Part shown: in pieces, positions 14,847 to 24,179 of the stretch
Layout of the letters: each line of letters starts with the position of its first letter
Position numbering within the stretch: position 1 is the stretch's first letter
Assembly: GCA_018816865.1 (NCBI GenBank)
Contig: JAHIUW010000016.1
Coordinates: forward strand, 124,001 to 188,000
Reading direction: 5' to 3'
DNA length: 64,000 nucleotides
From: Pseudomonadota bacterium
Lineage (GTDB): Bacteria > Desulfobacterota > Desulfovibrionia > Desulfovibrionales > Desulfovibrionaceae
Position numbers and translations under genes: made by a program
The notes under the pieces: generated by a model
What the model saw: the letters and a program-made list of their open reading frames with translations, nothing else
What the model was told of the DNA's origin: nothing
The model's database searches: none

Positions 14847-16031
14847 ATGTCCCTCAACTTCGCCAAACGCATGCAAACCGTGCCCCGCTCGTTCATCCGC
14901 GAGATCCTCAAAGTCACCCAGGACCCCAGCGTGATCTCCTTTGCCGGTGGCCTGCCCAACCCCAGGCTGTTCCCCTGCGGCCCGCTGGCCGAGGCCGCCC
15001 GCGCCGTCATCGCCGATGAAGGTGCCGAAGCCCTGCAGTATTCCACCACCGAGGGGCACCCCCCGCTACGCGAGTGGATCGCGGCCCGCTACCGTGAACG
15101 CGACGGGCTGAATGTCACAGCCGATGACATCCTCATCACCACCGGCTCGCAGCAGGCCCTGGACCTGATGGGCAAGGTGCTCATCGACCCCGGCGACACC
15201 GTGGTCATGGAATCTCCGGGCTATCTGGGAGCCATCCAGGCCTTCTCCATCTTCGAACCCAACTACGTGGCCGTGCCCCTGACCGAGGACGGCCCGGACC
15301 TGGACGCCCTGGAACGCGCCCTGGCGGGGAATCCCAAGCTGTTCTATGCGGTCACCAGTTTCCAGAACCCCTCGGGCCTGACCTATTCGGACGAGAAACG
15401 CCGCGCCGTGGCCGAGCTGCTCAAGGGCACCGATGTCGTCTTTGCCGAAGACAACCCCTACGGCGATCTGCGCTTTGCCGGAGAACGGCAAAGCCCGCTG
15501 TTTGCCTACCGCCCCGAGAACAGCCTGCTTATGGGTTCCTTCTCCAAGATCGCCGCCCCGGGCTTCCGTATCGGCTGGGTCGTGGCCGAGCCCGACCTGC
15601 GTCACAAGCTGGTCACCGCCAAGCAGGCCTCAGACCTGCACACCTCCACCGTTTGCCAGCGCGTGGTGCATCGCTGGCTCCTGGACAACGATCTGGACGA
15701 GCACATCGCCAAGATCTGCGATTGCTACGGGACCCAGTGCCAGGCCATGCGCGACGCCGCCAAGGAATTCTTCCCCGAGGAAGTCACCCTGACCCGCGCC
15801 GAGGGCGGCATGTTCCTCTGGGCAGAGATGCCCGAGGGCTGCTCATCCATGAAGCTCTTCGACCTGGCCATCAAGGAGAAGGTCGCCTTCGTGCCCGGCA
15901 ACCCCTTCTATGTGGACGGCCGCGAAGCCAATACCCTGCGCCTGAACTATTCCAACGCCGCCCCCGAAACCATCACCGAGGGCATGAAACGCCTCGGGCA
16001 ATGCATGAAGGAATACATCGCCGGCCGGTAG
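14847..16031 (+). CDS. PLP-dependent aminotransferase (class I/II, aminoadipate-aminotransferase-like)
   Basis: 394 aa from ATG 14847, preceded by GAAGGAGAAAAC. Fold-type I enzyme without a regulator domain. It shows the N-terminal VISFAGGLPNPRLFP block, LQYSTTEGHPPLREW, the VTSFQNPSGLTY region containing the substrate-loop Asn-Pro, and the intact PLP lysine motif GSFSKIAAPGFRIGW. This resembles LysN/2-aminoadipate and multi-substrate aminotransferases. The amino acid handled is not readable from sequence. A terminator follows. Confidence 0.88.
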   Translation: MSLNFAKRMQTVPRSFIREILKVTQDPSVISFAGGLPNPRLFPCGPLAEAARAVIADEGAEALQYSTTEGHPPLREWIAARYRERDGLNVTADDILITTGSQQALDLMGKVLIDPGDTVVMESPGYLGAIQAFSIFEPNYVAVPLTEDGPDLDALERALAGNPKLFYAVTSFQNPSGLTYSDEKRRAVAELLKGTDVVFAEDNPYGDLRFAGERQSPLFAYRPENSLLMGSFSKIAAPGFRIGWVVAEPDLRHKLVTAKQASDLHTSTVCQRVVHRWLLDNDLDEHIAKICDCYGTQCQAMRDAAKEFFPEEVTLTRAEGGMFLWAEMPEGCSSMKLFDLAIKEKVAFVPGNPFYVDGREANTLRLNYSNAAPETITEGMKRLGQCMKEYIAGR

Positions 16032-16082
16032 CGCAGCATTGACTATCCCGGCCCCGTCCATCACGCGCTGATCCTGAATCGT

Positions 16083-16114
16083 ACAGGGAGGAGCTCAACG
16101 CTCCTCCCTGTTTT
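16083..16114 (+). terminator. Rho-independent terminator
   Basis: ACAGGGAGGAGC pairs fully with GCTCCTCCCTGT around a 5-nt loop, followed by TTTTA. It ends the aminotransferase transcript. The remaining sequence to 16359 shows no further feature. Confidence 0.9.
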
Positions 16115-16359
16115 ACATCCTGCACCTGACCGGGAACTGTTGCCTGAGCTCGGCGCTGTCGAAGCCGACGGCCTGGAGGGGCTGCTTTCCACGATGCCAA
16201 CCCGGCTCCGACCCTCCGGAATATCGCTCTGGCGTATCCTGTGTTCCATTTTTCCCATTCAGTTGCCTCGCACCCAACTCCCTGCTATATATTCATTATG
16301 AGAGTTGTATTGATCGTCGGCCTGCCCGTTGCCTGGGCGCTATGAACAGGAGAAACGTA

Positions 16360-17115
16360 ATGCGCATCCTCTGCGCAACGATCATCGCCATCGTACTGGT
16401 GCTGCCGTGGCAGGCCACAGCCCAGGAACAGAGTGTGCTGGTCGTGGCGCTCAGCACGCTGCCGCCCTGGAAAATGATGTTGGATACGGGTCCGACAGGC
16501 ATCGACGTGGACATCCTGCACGAGGCCGCAGCCCGGATGCGTGTCGGCCTCGAGTTCCGGGACGGGGACTTCGCCACCTGCCTGAACTGGATGGAAAGCG
16601 GCCAGGCCGATATCATGACCGGCCTGCGCATGATCCCGGAGCGGGAACGATACCTGAACTACGTCACACCGCCCTATGTCACCCAGACGGCCTCGGCCTT
16701 CTATGCCATGAGGCGCAACGCCCCGGGCATCACCCGCTACGAGCACCTGCGCGGCATCCGCGTGGGGGTCAAGCGCGGCGAAAACCACTTCCCGCAATTC
16801 GACATCGACCCCGTGCTGCGCAAGTCCCTGGTGGCGTCCCTGGACGACGGATTCAAGAGGTTGAAGGGCAACCGCATCCAGGCCCTGATCGCCAATGAGA
16901 TGCAGGCCGACTGGTGGCTGGCCGAGCATCCCGGGACCGAGGCCCTGGTGGCCAAGACCCCGCTCAAGTACCAGGGGTACCAGCCCATGCACTTTGCCTT
17001 CTCCAGGAAGTCCCTCTACGTGGACCGCGCCGGTCAGCTGGGCAAGATCCTGGCCGGGCTCATCCAGGACGGCACCATCGATGCCATACTGCGCCGCTAC
17101 ACCTCCAGACACTAG
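16360..17115 (+). CDS. Periplasmic solute-binding protein, family 3 (polar amino acid type)
   Basis: 251 aa from ATG 16360, chosen over ATG 16342 because AGGAG precedes it at 8 nt. A Sec signal peptide covers residues 1-21 (MRILCATIIAIVLVLPWQATA). The mature part has the SBP_bac_3 pattern: LSTLPPWKMM, GIDVDILHEAAARM, a DIMTGLRMIPERERYLNYVTPPYVTQTASAFYAMR stretch and a C-terminal LGKILAGLIQDGTIDAILRRY. No permease or ATPase gene is adjacent, so it is either an orphan binding protein or acts as an extracellular sensor. The ligand is unknown. Confidence 0.85.
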   Translation: MRILCATIIAIVLVLPWQATAQEQSVLVVALSTLPPWKMMLDTGPTGIDVDILHEAAARMRVGLEFRDGDFATCLNWMESGQADIMTGLRMIPERERYLNYVTPPYVTQTASAFYAMRRNAPGITRYEHLRGIRVGVKRGENHFPQFDIDPVLRKSLVASLDDGFKRLKGNRIQALIANEMQADWWLAEHPGTEALVAKTPLKYQGYQPMHFAFSRKSLYVDRAGQLGKILAGLIQDGTIDAILRRYTSRH

Positions 17116-17130
17116 CATGAACAGTCCATG

Positions 17131-17172
17131 CGCGAGCAGCCCCCGAAGACCTTCGGGGGCTGCTCGCGTTTT
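17131..17172 (+). terminator. Strong terminator
   Basis: 18-bp perfect stem CGCGAGCAGCCCCCGAAG with a 2-nt loop, followed by TTTT. It may also act for the convergent MBL gene. Confidence 0.9.
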
Positions 17173-17201
17173 CAACCAAAAAATACAGAAAAGGTGGTTC
17201 C

Positions 17202-18158
17202 CTAGATCTCGACCACCAGACCGTCAAAGGCCATCAGGACCTCCAGCTTCTGCTCGGGCATGAACAGCTGCGCATAGCGCGCGGTGTCGCGATGGAAGCT
17301 CTCGATGGAGGCGTCGTCCAAAGTGGGTTCCTGATGAAACAGGCAGATGCGTTTGACCCCGGCACGTTTGGCAAGCTCCACGCCCACGATGTTCGAGGAG
17401 TGGCCCCAGTCCTTCTTGCTGGTATTGGCCGCATGGAAGGTATACTGCGCGTCGTAGATCATCAGGTCCGCGCCCTGCACATGCTTGAGGAAGGGATAGT
17501 CGGGGTCGTCAGCGCCCTCGCGGTGCTCGCTGTCCGTGGACATGACAAAGGTCTTGCCGTCCTGCTCAAAGCGATAACCGTAGGACCGGCCCGGATGGTC
17601 CTGCTCGAAGGGGGTCACCAGGGCTCCGTCGATCTTGACGCTTTTGCCCGGTTCCAGGGCATGGAACTCCACCTGCGCGCCCAGGTCGTTGAAGGTCACG
17701 GGAAAGAACGGTTCGGACTGCTGGGTGCGAAACACGTACTCGATCTGCTCGTGGCAGCCCCAGAAACGAATCACGTTGCCCGGGATGTAGGCGGGGATGA
17801 AGAACGGGAAGCCCATCAGGTGATCCCAGTGCAGGTGGGGCATCAGGATATTGTAGACCTGCGGGCGCGGCCCTTTGGTGGCAATGACGCGGTTGCCGAA
17901 ATCGCGCAACCCGGACCCGGCGTCCACCAGCAAGTATTCCTCGCTCCCGGCGGCCACCTGCACGCAGCAGGTGTTGGAGCCGTATGACCCCCAGACCGAG
18001 AACGGCAGTTCCTTGTCGATAAAGGCCTGGATATCCGTGGATTCATCCACCCCGCGCTTCACGGCGGTCTCCAGGGCGCTGACAATCTTGGCGCGGATCA
18101 GGGGCACATTGCTGGATGCCGGCAGTGAACCCCGGCAGCCCCACAGTGTCACTTGCAT
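17202..18158 (-). CDS. MBL-fold metallo-hydrolase
   Basis: 318 aa from ATG 18158, preceded by GGAGG at 7 nt; an in-frame TTG six bases upstream is too close to that site. It opens with the beta-strand MQVTLWGCRGSLP and a Gly-Ser-Asn-Thr segment, then VDAGSGLRDFG, and the metal motif HLHWDHLMG (HxHxDH). Later ligands fall in STDSEHRE and HSSN. This arrangement is like the cyclic-nucleotide phosphodiesterase/RNase Z-like branch of the superfamily, but the substrate is not determinable. The XRE and HD-domain genes lie upstream on the same strand. Confidence 0.85.
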   Translation of the reverse strand: MQVTLWGCRGSLPASSNVPLIRAKIVSALETAVKRGVDESTDIQAFIDKELPFSVWGSYGSNTCCVQVAAGSEEYLLVDAGSGLRDFGNRVIATKGPRPQVYNILMPHLHWDHLMGFPFFIPAYIPGNVIRFWGCHEQIEYVFRTQQSEPFFPVTFNDLGAQVEFHALEPGKSVKIDGALVTPFEQDHPGRSYGYRFEQDGKTFVMSTDSEHREGADDPDYPFLKHVQGADLMIYDAQYTFHAANTSKKDWGHSSNIVGVELAKRAGVKRICLFHQEPTLDDASIESFHRDTARYAQLFMPEQKLEVLMAFDGLVVEI

Positions 18159-18269
18159 GAACAATCCTCCCGGTCTCGGGGACCATGTGATTCATGTGGT
18201 CGTCCATGATATACACGGCCCGCCGGGGCAGGTCAAAAACCCAAGGACGGGGGCAGGATGGGGAAGGGG

Positions 18270-18611
18270 CTAAAGAGCAGGGCTTTCGTCCAGGGCCTTG
18301 CGGACCCGCGCAAGGGTCTTCACGGCCTGGTCGCGTTCCTGGCGCAGCTGCTCGATGCCGGACAGACCGTCCCTGGCAAAGAGGACATCGAAGACTTTGG
18401 CTGGATCAATCTGGAAGGCTTCAATGATTCTCAAGACGCTGACCAATTGCACATGGTCACGTCGCTGACCATCAAGCCACTTACTAATAGATCCTTGAGA
18501 GACACCTATCTTCTTGGCCAATGAATCCTGGCTTTCCCCACTGCGCAGGGCTCTCTGGAAATACCGCTCAAAAAGAACCCACAGCTCGTCTTGATTGCGT
18601 TCGATATCCAT
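18270..18611 (-). CDS. XRE-family HTH transcriptional regulator
   Basis: 113 aa. A helix-turn-helix of the Cro/CI type covers residues 28-48 (DSLAKKIGVSQGSISKWLDGQ). The C-terminal part (LRQERDQAVKTLARVRKALDE) is a short predicted coiled coil and may mediate dimerisation. It lies 18 bp downstream of the HD-domain gene on the same strand, so the two are probably co-transcribed. Targets are unknown. Confidence 0.82.
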   Translation of the reverse strand: MDIERNQDELWVLFERYFQRALRSGESQDSLAKKIGVSQGSISKWLDGQRRDHVQLVSVLRIIEAFQIDPAKVFDVLFARDGLSGIEQLRQERDQAVKTLARVRKALDESPAL

Positions 18612-18629
18612 CGCCCCCCCAAGGGTTGA

Positions 18630-19871
18630 TCAGTCGAAATCCGCCAGCAACGCGCCCACGTGCAGGTCTCCGAAGGAATAGGAGTTGTAACGCTTGCGGA
18701 TGCGCCAGATGGCCTGTTGCAACTGGTCCGAGGAGATGCCGTTGCGCAGGGCGGTGTAGGCCTCCACAAAGGCGGCCAGACTGTCGCAGGCCTTGAGCAT
18801 GCGCCCGTCCTTGGGGTCGAAGCGATCCTCATTACAGCGCTGCTGCAGGGTCTCGAAGTCCACGGCCTGGGGCCGCCCGCCGCGGATGATGGCCGATTTG
18901 AATTCGCTGCCCACCTCCACACCCAGAAAATACGACAGCCGCTCGGCCACGTCGCCGTAGCCCCCCTGGGTTAAAGGGCCAAAGACCCGGCTTTCCAGCT
19001 CGCTGTCCTCGTACTGACGGATCATGTCGGCAATGAGTTGCACGGACTTCTTGACCGGTGAGATGATGTCTCGGGTCAGGACCTCGGGCAGATCGTGAAA
19101 CAGGCCGGTGAAGAAGTTGTTCTGACGGCGCATGGGGCAGGCGTCCACCGCCAGGCTGAAGAAGTAGGAATAGGCGGCCACGATGAACAAATGGCCCAGG
19201 ACCGAAGTCTCGGGGATGCGCGGGGTCTGGGACCAGCGGGTCTGGAACCGGAGTTGCCCGCAGAGGTGCGCGAAGCGGCCCAGGGTCGTGCCCGGCCCCT
19301 GGCGCAGTTCCTTGACTCCCACCAGGTGGTCGTAGCGCTTCAAGCCGTCGATGAAGGACTGGCCGATGCTTTCCTTCTCGTGGTCCCAGGGGCCAAGGTC
19401 CTTGATCAGGTCGAATTCCCAGCTGGAGGCATAGGTGTGCGCCGCCTCCAGGATCTCGTCCGCCAGCCCATGGGTGCCGGGGTTCTTGAGCCGGTTCTTC
19501 AGCTTGTTCCAAAATTCCTGCCCCAGGGGCTGCAAGGTGGGCCGCAGTTGATCCAGGACCCACGTGGTCAAGAGGGAGTAATGCTCCGCATTGCCCTTGA
19601 TGCGGTAATAGATGGGCGGTTTGATGTCCGTGATCACCAAGCGGTAGAAATAATCGAAGATGCCACCCTCGACCACGGATTCGCCCAGATCGCGCTTCTG
19701 CTCGGCAGTCATGCCGCGCGAGTTGAGCATCATCAACAGCCAGGCGACCATCATCTTATGGGCCTGCTTATCCACCTCCAGGAGCGGAACGGGCCGCAAT
19801 TTGTCATTCCAGCGCTGCATGTACGCACCGGAGAATATGAACTGAAGCAGACTTTTCCTGATAATGGGCAT
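18630..19871 (-). CDS. HD-domain protein (hydrolase-like, unknown substrate)
   Basis: 413 aa from ATG 19871, preceded by GGAGGGA. A large helical protein with an HD phosphohydrolase core in the middle: ETSVLGHLFIVAAYSYFF, then FFTGLFHDLPEVLTRDIISPVKK, which gives the H...HD metal site as in YfbR-like and other single-HD proteins. A third of the protein precedes the core (FSGAYMQRWNDKLRPVPLLEVDKQAHKMMVAWLL...) and is not recognised. No GYP motif is present. It starts the unit that continues with the XRE gene. Confidence 0.78.
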   Translation of the reverse strand: MPIIRKSLLQFIFSGAYMQRWNDKLRPVPLLEVDKQAHKMMVAWLLMMLNSRGMTAEQKRDLGESVVEGGIFDYFYRLVITDIKPPIYYRIKGNAEHYSLLTTWVLDQLRPTLQPLGQEFWNKLKNRLKNPGTHGLADEILEAAHTYASSWEFDLIKDLGPWDHEKESIGQSFIDGLKRYDHLVGVKELRQGPGTTLGRFAHLCGQLRFQTRWSQTPRIPETSVLGHLFIVAAYSYFFSLAVDACPMRRQNNFFTGLFHDLPEVLTRDIISPVKKSVQLIADMIRQYEDSELESRVFGPLTQGGYGDVAERLSYFLGVEVGSEFKSAIIRGGRPQAVDFETLQQRCNEDRFDPKDGRMLKACDSLAAFVEAYTALRNGISSDQLQQAIWRIRKRYNSYSFGDLHVGALLADFD

Positions 19872-20035
19872 GATCCCTCCCTGATTGGCCGACGTTACCC
19901 CGCGCCGAACCAAAGCTCAAGGCCCGGAATGACTGGGTTTTGAGACATTAAAAAAAAGGGGTTCACAAACCTTTCCATTTTGTTTATATTCCGCGCCCCC
20001 GTGATGATTTTCGGCAAAACAAAAAGGTTTTGTCA

Positions 20036-20064
20036 TTGACAGCCGGTGCGATACAGTCTATCGA
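20036..20064 (+). promoter_or_regulatory. Sigma-70 promoter of rplM-rpsI
   Basis: TTGACA at 20036-20041, a 17-bp spacer, then TATCGA at 20059-20064, about 30 bp before the rplM ribosome site. Confidence 0.75.
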
Positions 20065-20100
20065 CTCTCGTTCCGACACCGATTTTCAGGAGCAACAGAA

Positions 20101-20529
20101 TGAAGACATATACCCCCAAAGAAGGCGAAGTCGCACGTGATTGGTACGTGGTCGACGCAGAGGACAAGATCCTCGGCCGTTTGGCAACTGAGATCACCAC
20201 TCGCCTGCGCGGCAAACACAAGCCTGAATTCGCCCCCCACACCGATGTGGGTGATTTCATCGTTGTGATCAATGCCGAGAAAATCAAGGTCACCGGCAAT
20301 AAGCTGGAAGCCAAAAAGTACTACAGCCACTCTGGCTATCCGGGCGGTCTGCGCGAGATTACCTTGAAGGATCTGCTCGCCACCAAGCCCGAGATGGTCC
20401 TTGAAAAGGCCGTGCGCGGCATGTTGCCCAAGAACAAGATCGGTCGCGCCCAGCTGAAGAAGCTCAAGGTCTACGCAGGGACCGACCATCCCCATGCCGC
20501 CCAGAACCCCAAAGAGCTGCATTTTTAAG
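20101..20529 (+). CDS. rplM: 50S ribosomal protein L13
   Basis: 142 aa, full length. It opens [32 protein letters not shown] and contains the L13 signature region [27 protein letters not shown]. The chosen ATG follows AGGAG; the longer upstream frame is not needed. It is followed after about 22 bp by rpsI, the usual L13-S9 operon. Confidence 0.98.
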
Positions 20530-20551
20530 CACCGCCAAGGAGTAGTATAAG

Positions 20552-20944
20552 ATGACTGAATTTTATTACGGTACAGGCAGGAGAAAGGCCGCAGTCGCCC
20601 GAACCCGCATGTATGAGAACGGTACCGGCCAGATCACCGTCAACGGTCGCCCCTACGAGGAATACTTTCCCCGCGCGACCCTGCAGATGATCATCCGTCA
20701 GCCCCTGAACCTGACCAAGACCCTTGGCAAGTTCGACATCAAGGTCAACGTCGCCGGCGGCGGCATTGCCGGTCAGGCCCAGGCCATTCGTCACGGCATT
20801 ACCCGCGCCCTGCTTGAGTTCGACATCGACACTCGCCCAGCGCTCAAAAAAGCCGGTTTTGTCACCCGCGACGCTCGCGTCAAGGAACGCAAAAAGTACG
20901 GCCAGAAGGGCGCACGAGCCCGCTTCCAGTACTCCAAGCGTTAG
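20552..20944 (+). CDS. rpsI: 30S ribosomal protein S9
   Basis: 130 aa, full length. [29 protein letters not shown] at the N terminus and the basic C-terminal tail ending [10 protein letters not shown], which reaches the ribosomal P site, are diagnostic. The start ATG follows AAGGAG. A strong terminator follows. Confidence 0.98.
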   Translation: MTEFYYGTGRRKAAVARTRMYENGTGQITVNGRPYEEYFPRATLQMIIRQPLNLTKTLGKFDIKVNVAGGGIAGQAQAIRHGITRALLEFDIDTRPALKKAGFVTRDARVKERKKYGQKGARARFQYSKR

Positions 20945-20970
20945 ACAATACGCTTCCTGCGGTGCTATTC

Positions 20971-21005
20971 AAGGGCGGACCTGCTATGCGGGTCCGCCTT
21001 TTTTC
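20971..21005 (+). terminator. Terminator of rplM-rpsI
   Basis: GGCGGACC pairs with GGTCCGCC, flanked by AA/TT, followed by a six-base T-run. Confidence 0.9.
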
Positions 21006-21046
21006 TATGCAGAGGCGCAGCCCACAAGACAAGGAGAGCCCCGTCC

Positions 21047-22312
21047 ATGGCCAGCACAGTTCAACCCAATCTGCTTTTTGCCGACGAAAAAGGCCAGATC
21101 TATGACGATCCAGGCCTGCTCATGCTCTGCCGCCGCGGCGACGAGTTGGCCTTGCCGCGCCCCCAGGACCTGACGCCCCTGCCCCCGGGGTCCGACGTCT
21201 TCCTGCTGCCGGGCCGCCATGCCGTGGGCATGGACCCCGACTCGGGCGAAGCCATCGCCCTGCCCGAGAACGCCGTCTCCGCCTTTGTCTGCCCAGGCTA
21301 CACCATCACCGGCATCACGGCCTACAACACCCAGGACGGCGCGCCACGCCTGCCGCTGATGGCCTATGGGGCCGTGGGCTACGCCAATGGCCAGTTCTGG
21401 GTCTGCGCCAAGAAGGTGGACGAAGACAAGCGCCAGGTCTTCAGCAACGTGCCCCAGGAACGCATCGACCAGGGTGCTCACGCCTGGCTGCGCAAGTTCC
21501 CGGACAACCGCCTGGTGGCGCATCTGGCCAAGTGCGCCCTGACCTACTGCTGCCCGGCGGCCAAGAACCTGGCCCTGGGCCGATTCGAGGCCCCGCTGCC
21601 CACCTCCCAGGTCTGCAACGCACGCTGCGTCGGCTGCATCTCGCACCAGCCCGAGGACTCGGGCTTCAAGGCCCCGCAGAACCGCATCAGCTTCCGCCCC
21701 AAGCCCCAAGAGGTGGCCGAGATCATGGCCGAGCACTCCCGGCGCGAAAACAGACGCCCGGTCTATTCCTTTGGCCAGGGCTGCGAGGGCGAGCCCCTGA
21801 CCGAGGCCAAGCTCATCGAAAAAGCCGTTTCACTGTTCCGGGAGAGCGGCGGCAAGGGCACCGTGAACGTGAACACCAACGCCAGCCTGCCGGAGGCCAT
21901 CGCTCCGCTGGCGGCCTCCGGTGTCTCGTCCATCCGTGTGTCCATGAACAGCGCCAACCCGGACCTGTATGCGGCCTACTACCGCCCCAACGGCTACGAT
22001 GGCCTCACGGCCGTCAAGAACAGCATCCGCGAGGCCAAGGCCGCAGGGCTGTTCGTGTCCCTGAACTATCTCTTCTTTCCCGGGGTGTCGGACAACGAAG
22101 ACGAGTTGGACAAGCTCCAGGCCTTTGTGGGCGACCTGAAGGTGGATTTCATCCAGTTGCGCAACCTGAATCTGGACCCCGAGCTGTATCTGGACCTGTC
22201 GGCCCCGCATATCAGCGGCCCGAGCACTGGCTTCGCCAATTTCAAGAAGCGCCTCAAGAAACAGAACCCCTGGCTGGAGTTCGGTTATTTCAACCCCTAT
22301 CTCGAAAAATAA
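21047..22312 (+). CDS. Radical SAM protein of unknown function
   Basis: 421 aa. The iron-sulfur motif CNARCVGCISHQ lies near residue 190, unusually deep in the protein, after a long N-terminal region with no recognised motif. Downstream are FGQGCEGEP, VNVNTNASLPEAI and IRVSMNSANPDLYAAYYRP, as in radical SAM TIM barrels. The start ATG 21047 is preceded by AAGGAG. It stands alone between ribosomal genes and convergent purM, which gives no functional clue. Confidence 0.82.
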   Translation: MASTVQPNLLFADEKGQIYDDPGLLMLCRRGDELALPRPQDLTPLPPGSDVFLLPGRHAVGMDPDSGEAIALPENAVSAFVCPGYTITGITAYNTQDGAPRLPLMAYGAVGYANGQFWVCAKKVDEDKRQVFSNVPQERIDQGAHAWLRKFPDNRLVAHLAKCALTYCCPAAKNLALGRFEAPLPTSQVCNARCVGCISHQPEDSGFKAPQNRISFRPKPQEVAEIMAEHSRRENRRPVYSFGQGCEGEPLTEAKLIEKAVSLFRESGGKGTVNVNTNASLPEAIAPLAASGVSSIRVSMNSANPDLYAAYYRPNGYDGLTAVKNSIREAKAAGLFVSLNYLFFPGVSDNEDELDKLQAFVGDLKVDFIQLRNLNLDPELYLDLSAPHISGPSTGFANFKKRLKKQNPWLEFGYFNPYLEK

Positions 22313-22334
22313 GCCTTCGCGCCCTGGCGCACGA

Positions 22335-22374
22335 CAAAGGCGGCCGCCGGATATTCCGGCAGCCGCCTTTGTTC
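22335..22374 (+). terminator. Terminator after the radical SAM gene
   Basis: AAAGGCGGCCGCCGG pairs with CCGGCAGCCGCCTTT with one mismatch, followed by GTTCTTTG. Confidence 0.75.
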
Positions 22375-22506
22375 TTTGTGACCCCTCAATCTGAAAGTCG
22401 AGGGGAACATGCCAGCTAGAACTTCAGCAGGTTCAGCCCCACGGTCTCGCTGAATGGAGTGCAACGATCAACGCACCTTCTGACCTGCTCCCCCCCCTGG
22501 ATGCAC

Positions 22507-22540
22507 AAAAAAAGCCCCGTCCAGATGACCGGACGAGGCT
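22507..22540 (-). terminator. Terminator of purM
   Basis: On the minus strand AGCCTCGTCC pairs with GGACGGGGCT, followed by a seven-base T-run. Confidence 0.88.
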
Positions 22541-22589
22541 GATAAACAATTCACAGCAACAATGCAGATGATTGTTTTGGGACAGCCTG

Positions 22590-23654
22590 CTAGCAGGCGG
22601 CATCCTCGAAATTGATGACCACCTGTTCGGTCTCGTCGTCCTTCAGCAGGCCAACAGTGCCGATGATGGCGGCCGTTTCGCCCATGCTCTGCACGCGAGA
22701 GACCACATCTTCGGCCTGTTCCTGCGGGACCACCACGATGTAGCCGATGCCGCAGTTGAAGATCTGCAGCATCTCGGGCCAGGTCAGCTTGCCCTGATTC
22801 ATGAGCCAGGTGAACACGGGCAGCATCTCCCAGGAGCCAAAGTCGATCTCGGCCTTGGTGCCCCGGGGCAGGATGCGCGGGATATTGTCGTAGAACCCGC
22901 CGCCAGTGACGTGGCACATGCCATGGATGTCCATCTCGCGCAGCAGGGCGCGTACGGCCTTGACGTAGATCCGGGTGGGCTCCAGGAGCACCTGGGATGC
23001 GGTCTTGTCCGTTCCCGGGAAGGGGCTGTCCTTAGCCAGGCCCGCTTCCTTGGCCAGCTTGCGCACCAGGGAATAGCCGTTGGAGTGCACGCCCGAGGAG
23101 GCCAGACCCACGATGGCGTCACCGGCGCGAATGGCCGAGCCATCCACGATGCGCGAGTTGTCCACCACACCCACGCAGAATCCGGACAAATCGTATTCTC
23201 CAGGCTTGTAGAAGTCGGGCATCTCGGCGGTTTCGCCGCCCAGAAGCGCGCATTCGCTCTGCTTGCAGCCATCGACGATTCCGGCCAGCACCTGGGTGGC
23301 GCGATCGCCCTCCAGCTTGCCAGTTGCGAAATAGTCCAGAAAAAACAGTGGCTTCGCGCCCTGAACCAGAATATCGTTGACACTCATGGCCACAAGATCG
23401 ATACCGATGGTATCGTGGATGTCATACTCGAAGGCCAGGTTCAGCTTGGTGCCCACGCCGTCGGTCCCGGCCACCAGCACGGGCTCTTCCATGGTGCTGG
23501 TATCCAGCTTGAACAGCCCGCCAAAGCCGCCGATGTCGGTGATGACCCCGCCTGTGAAGGTGGAGGCCACCATGCTCTTGATGCGCGAGACGAACGCATT
23601 TCCGGCGTGGATGTCCACACCGGCTGCGGTATAGGCTTTGGCCCTGTCAGTCAT
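22590..23654 (-). CDS. purM: Phosphoribosylformylglycinamidine cyclo-ligase
   Basis: 354 aa from ATG 23654, preceded by AAGGAGC. PurM closes the imidazole ring to give AIR in purine synthesis. Family features are DRAKAYTAAGVDIHAGNAFV, the LVAGTDGVGTKLNLAFEYDIHDTIGIDLVAMSVNDILVQGAKPLFFLDYFATGKL region, GCKQSECALLGGETAEMPDFY, and HVTGGGFYDNIPRILP. Length is normal. It is monocistronic here, with its own terminator. Confidence 0.97.
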   Translation of the reverse strand: MTDRAKAYTAAGVDIHAGNAFVSRIKSMVASTFTGGVITDIGGFGGLFKLDTSTMEEPVLVAGTDGVGTKLNLAFEYDIHDTIGIDLVAMSVNDILVQGAKPLFFLDYFATGKLEGDRATQVLAGIVDGCKQSECALLGGETAEMPDFYKPGEYDLSGFCVGVVDNSRIVDGSAIRAGDAIVGLASSGVHSNGYSLVRKLAKEAGLAKDSPFPGTDKTASQVLLEPTRIYVKAVRALLREMDIHGMCHVTGGGFYDNIPRILPRGTKAEIDFGSWEMLPVFTWLMNQGKLTWPEMLQIFNCGIGYIVVVPQEQAEDVVSRVQSMGETAAIIGTVGLLKDDETEQVVINFEDAAC

Positions 23655-23746
23655 GGGGTATGCTCCTTGCAAATGAAAAACGTACGGCTTGCGCCGAGGT
23701 CTGCTTTATAGGGATTTCCGGCCCGAAATTCAAGGGAGCAATTACA

Positions 23747-24085
23747 ATGATCAAATCCAGGCGACTATGCATGTTTCTTGTGGTGGGACTGATCCTTGCC
23801 GTGGCCCTGGTTGCCGCGCCCACCTTTGCGGCGCAGGACCAGCCCACGAAGGACCAGCAGCCCACGAGCAAAACCTTCGGCACAGCCGGTCAGGGCGCCG
23901 GCGACCGTCAGGACAACGTCTTCGGCACCGTGGACGAGAACATGCAGCTGGGCCGCGACCCGCAAACGGGCGACAACGTGATCAGAGTGCAGCCCAAACC
24001 CAAGCCCAAGCAGGACTACGAACTGCCGCCCATCACCGTGGAACCACAGATCAACCTGCCCGCGCGCCAGGGCGGCGGCGACTAG
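23747..24085 (+). CDS. Small exported hypothetical protein
   Basis: 112 aa from ATG 23747, preceded by GGGAG. A clear Sec signal peptide (about residues 1-29, ending PTFAAQ) is followed by a hydrophilic, low-complexity region rich in Gln, Pro and Lys, including PKPKPKQDYELPPI. No cysteine in the mature part and no known domain. It lies 94 bp upstream of amrS on the same strand; a functional link is not shown. Confidence 0.65.
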   Translation: MIKSRRLCMFLVVGLILAVALVAAPTFAAQDQPTKDQQPTSKTFGTAGQGAGDRQDNVFGTVDENMQLGRDPQTGDNVIRVQPKPKPKQDYELPPITVEPQINLPARQGGGD

Positions 24086-24179
24086 ACTCAGCGACTTGCC
24101 ACCGCGAGGCGGGCTGCCGAGACCGGTGGCTTCACGGCACCACGGGCCGACCAGCAACCCATGACTCGGGGAGACCCCC

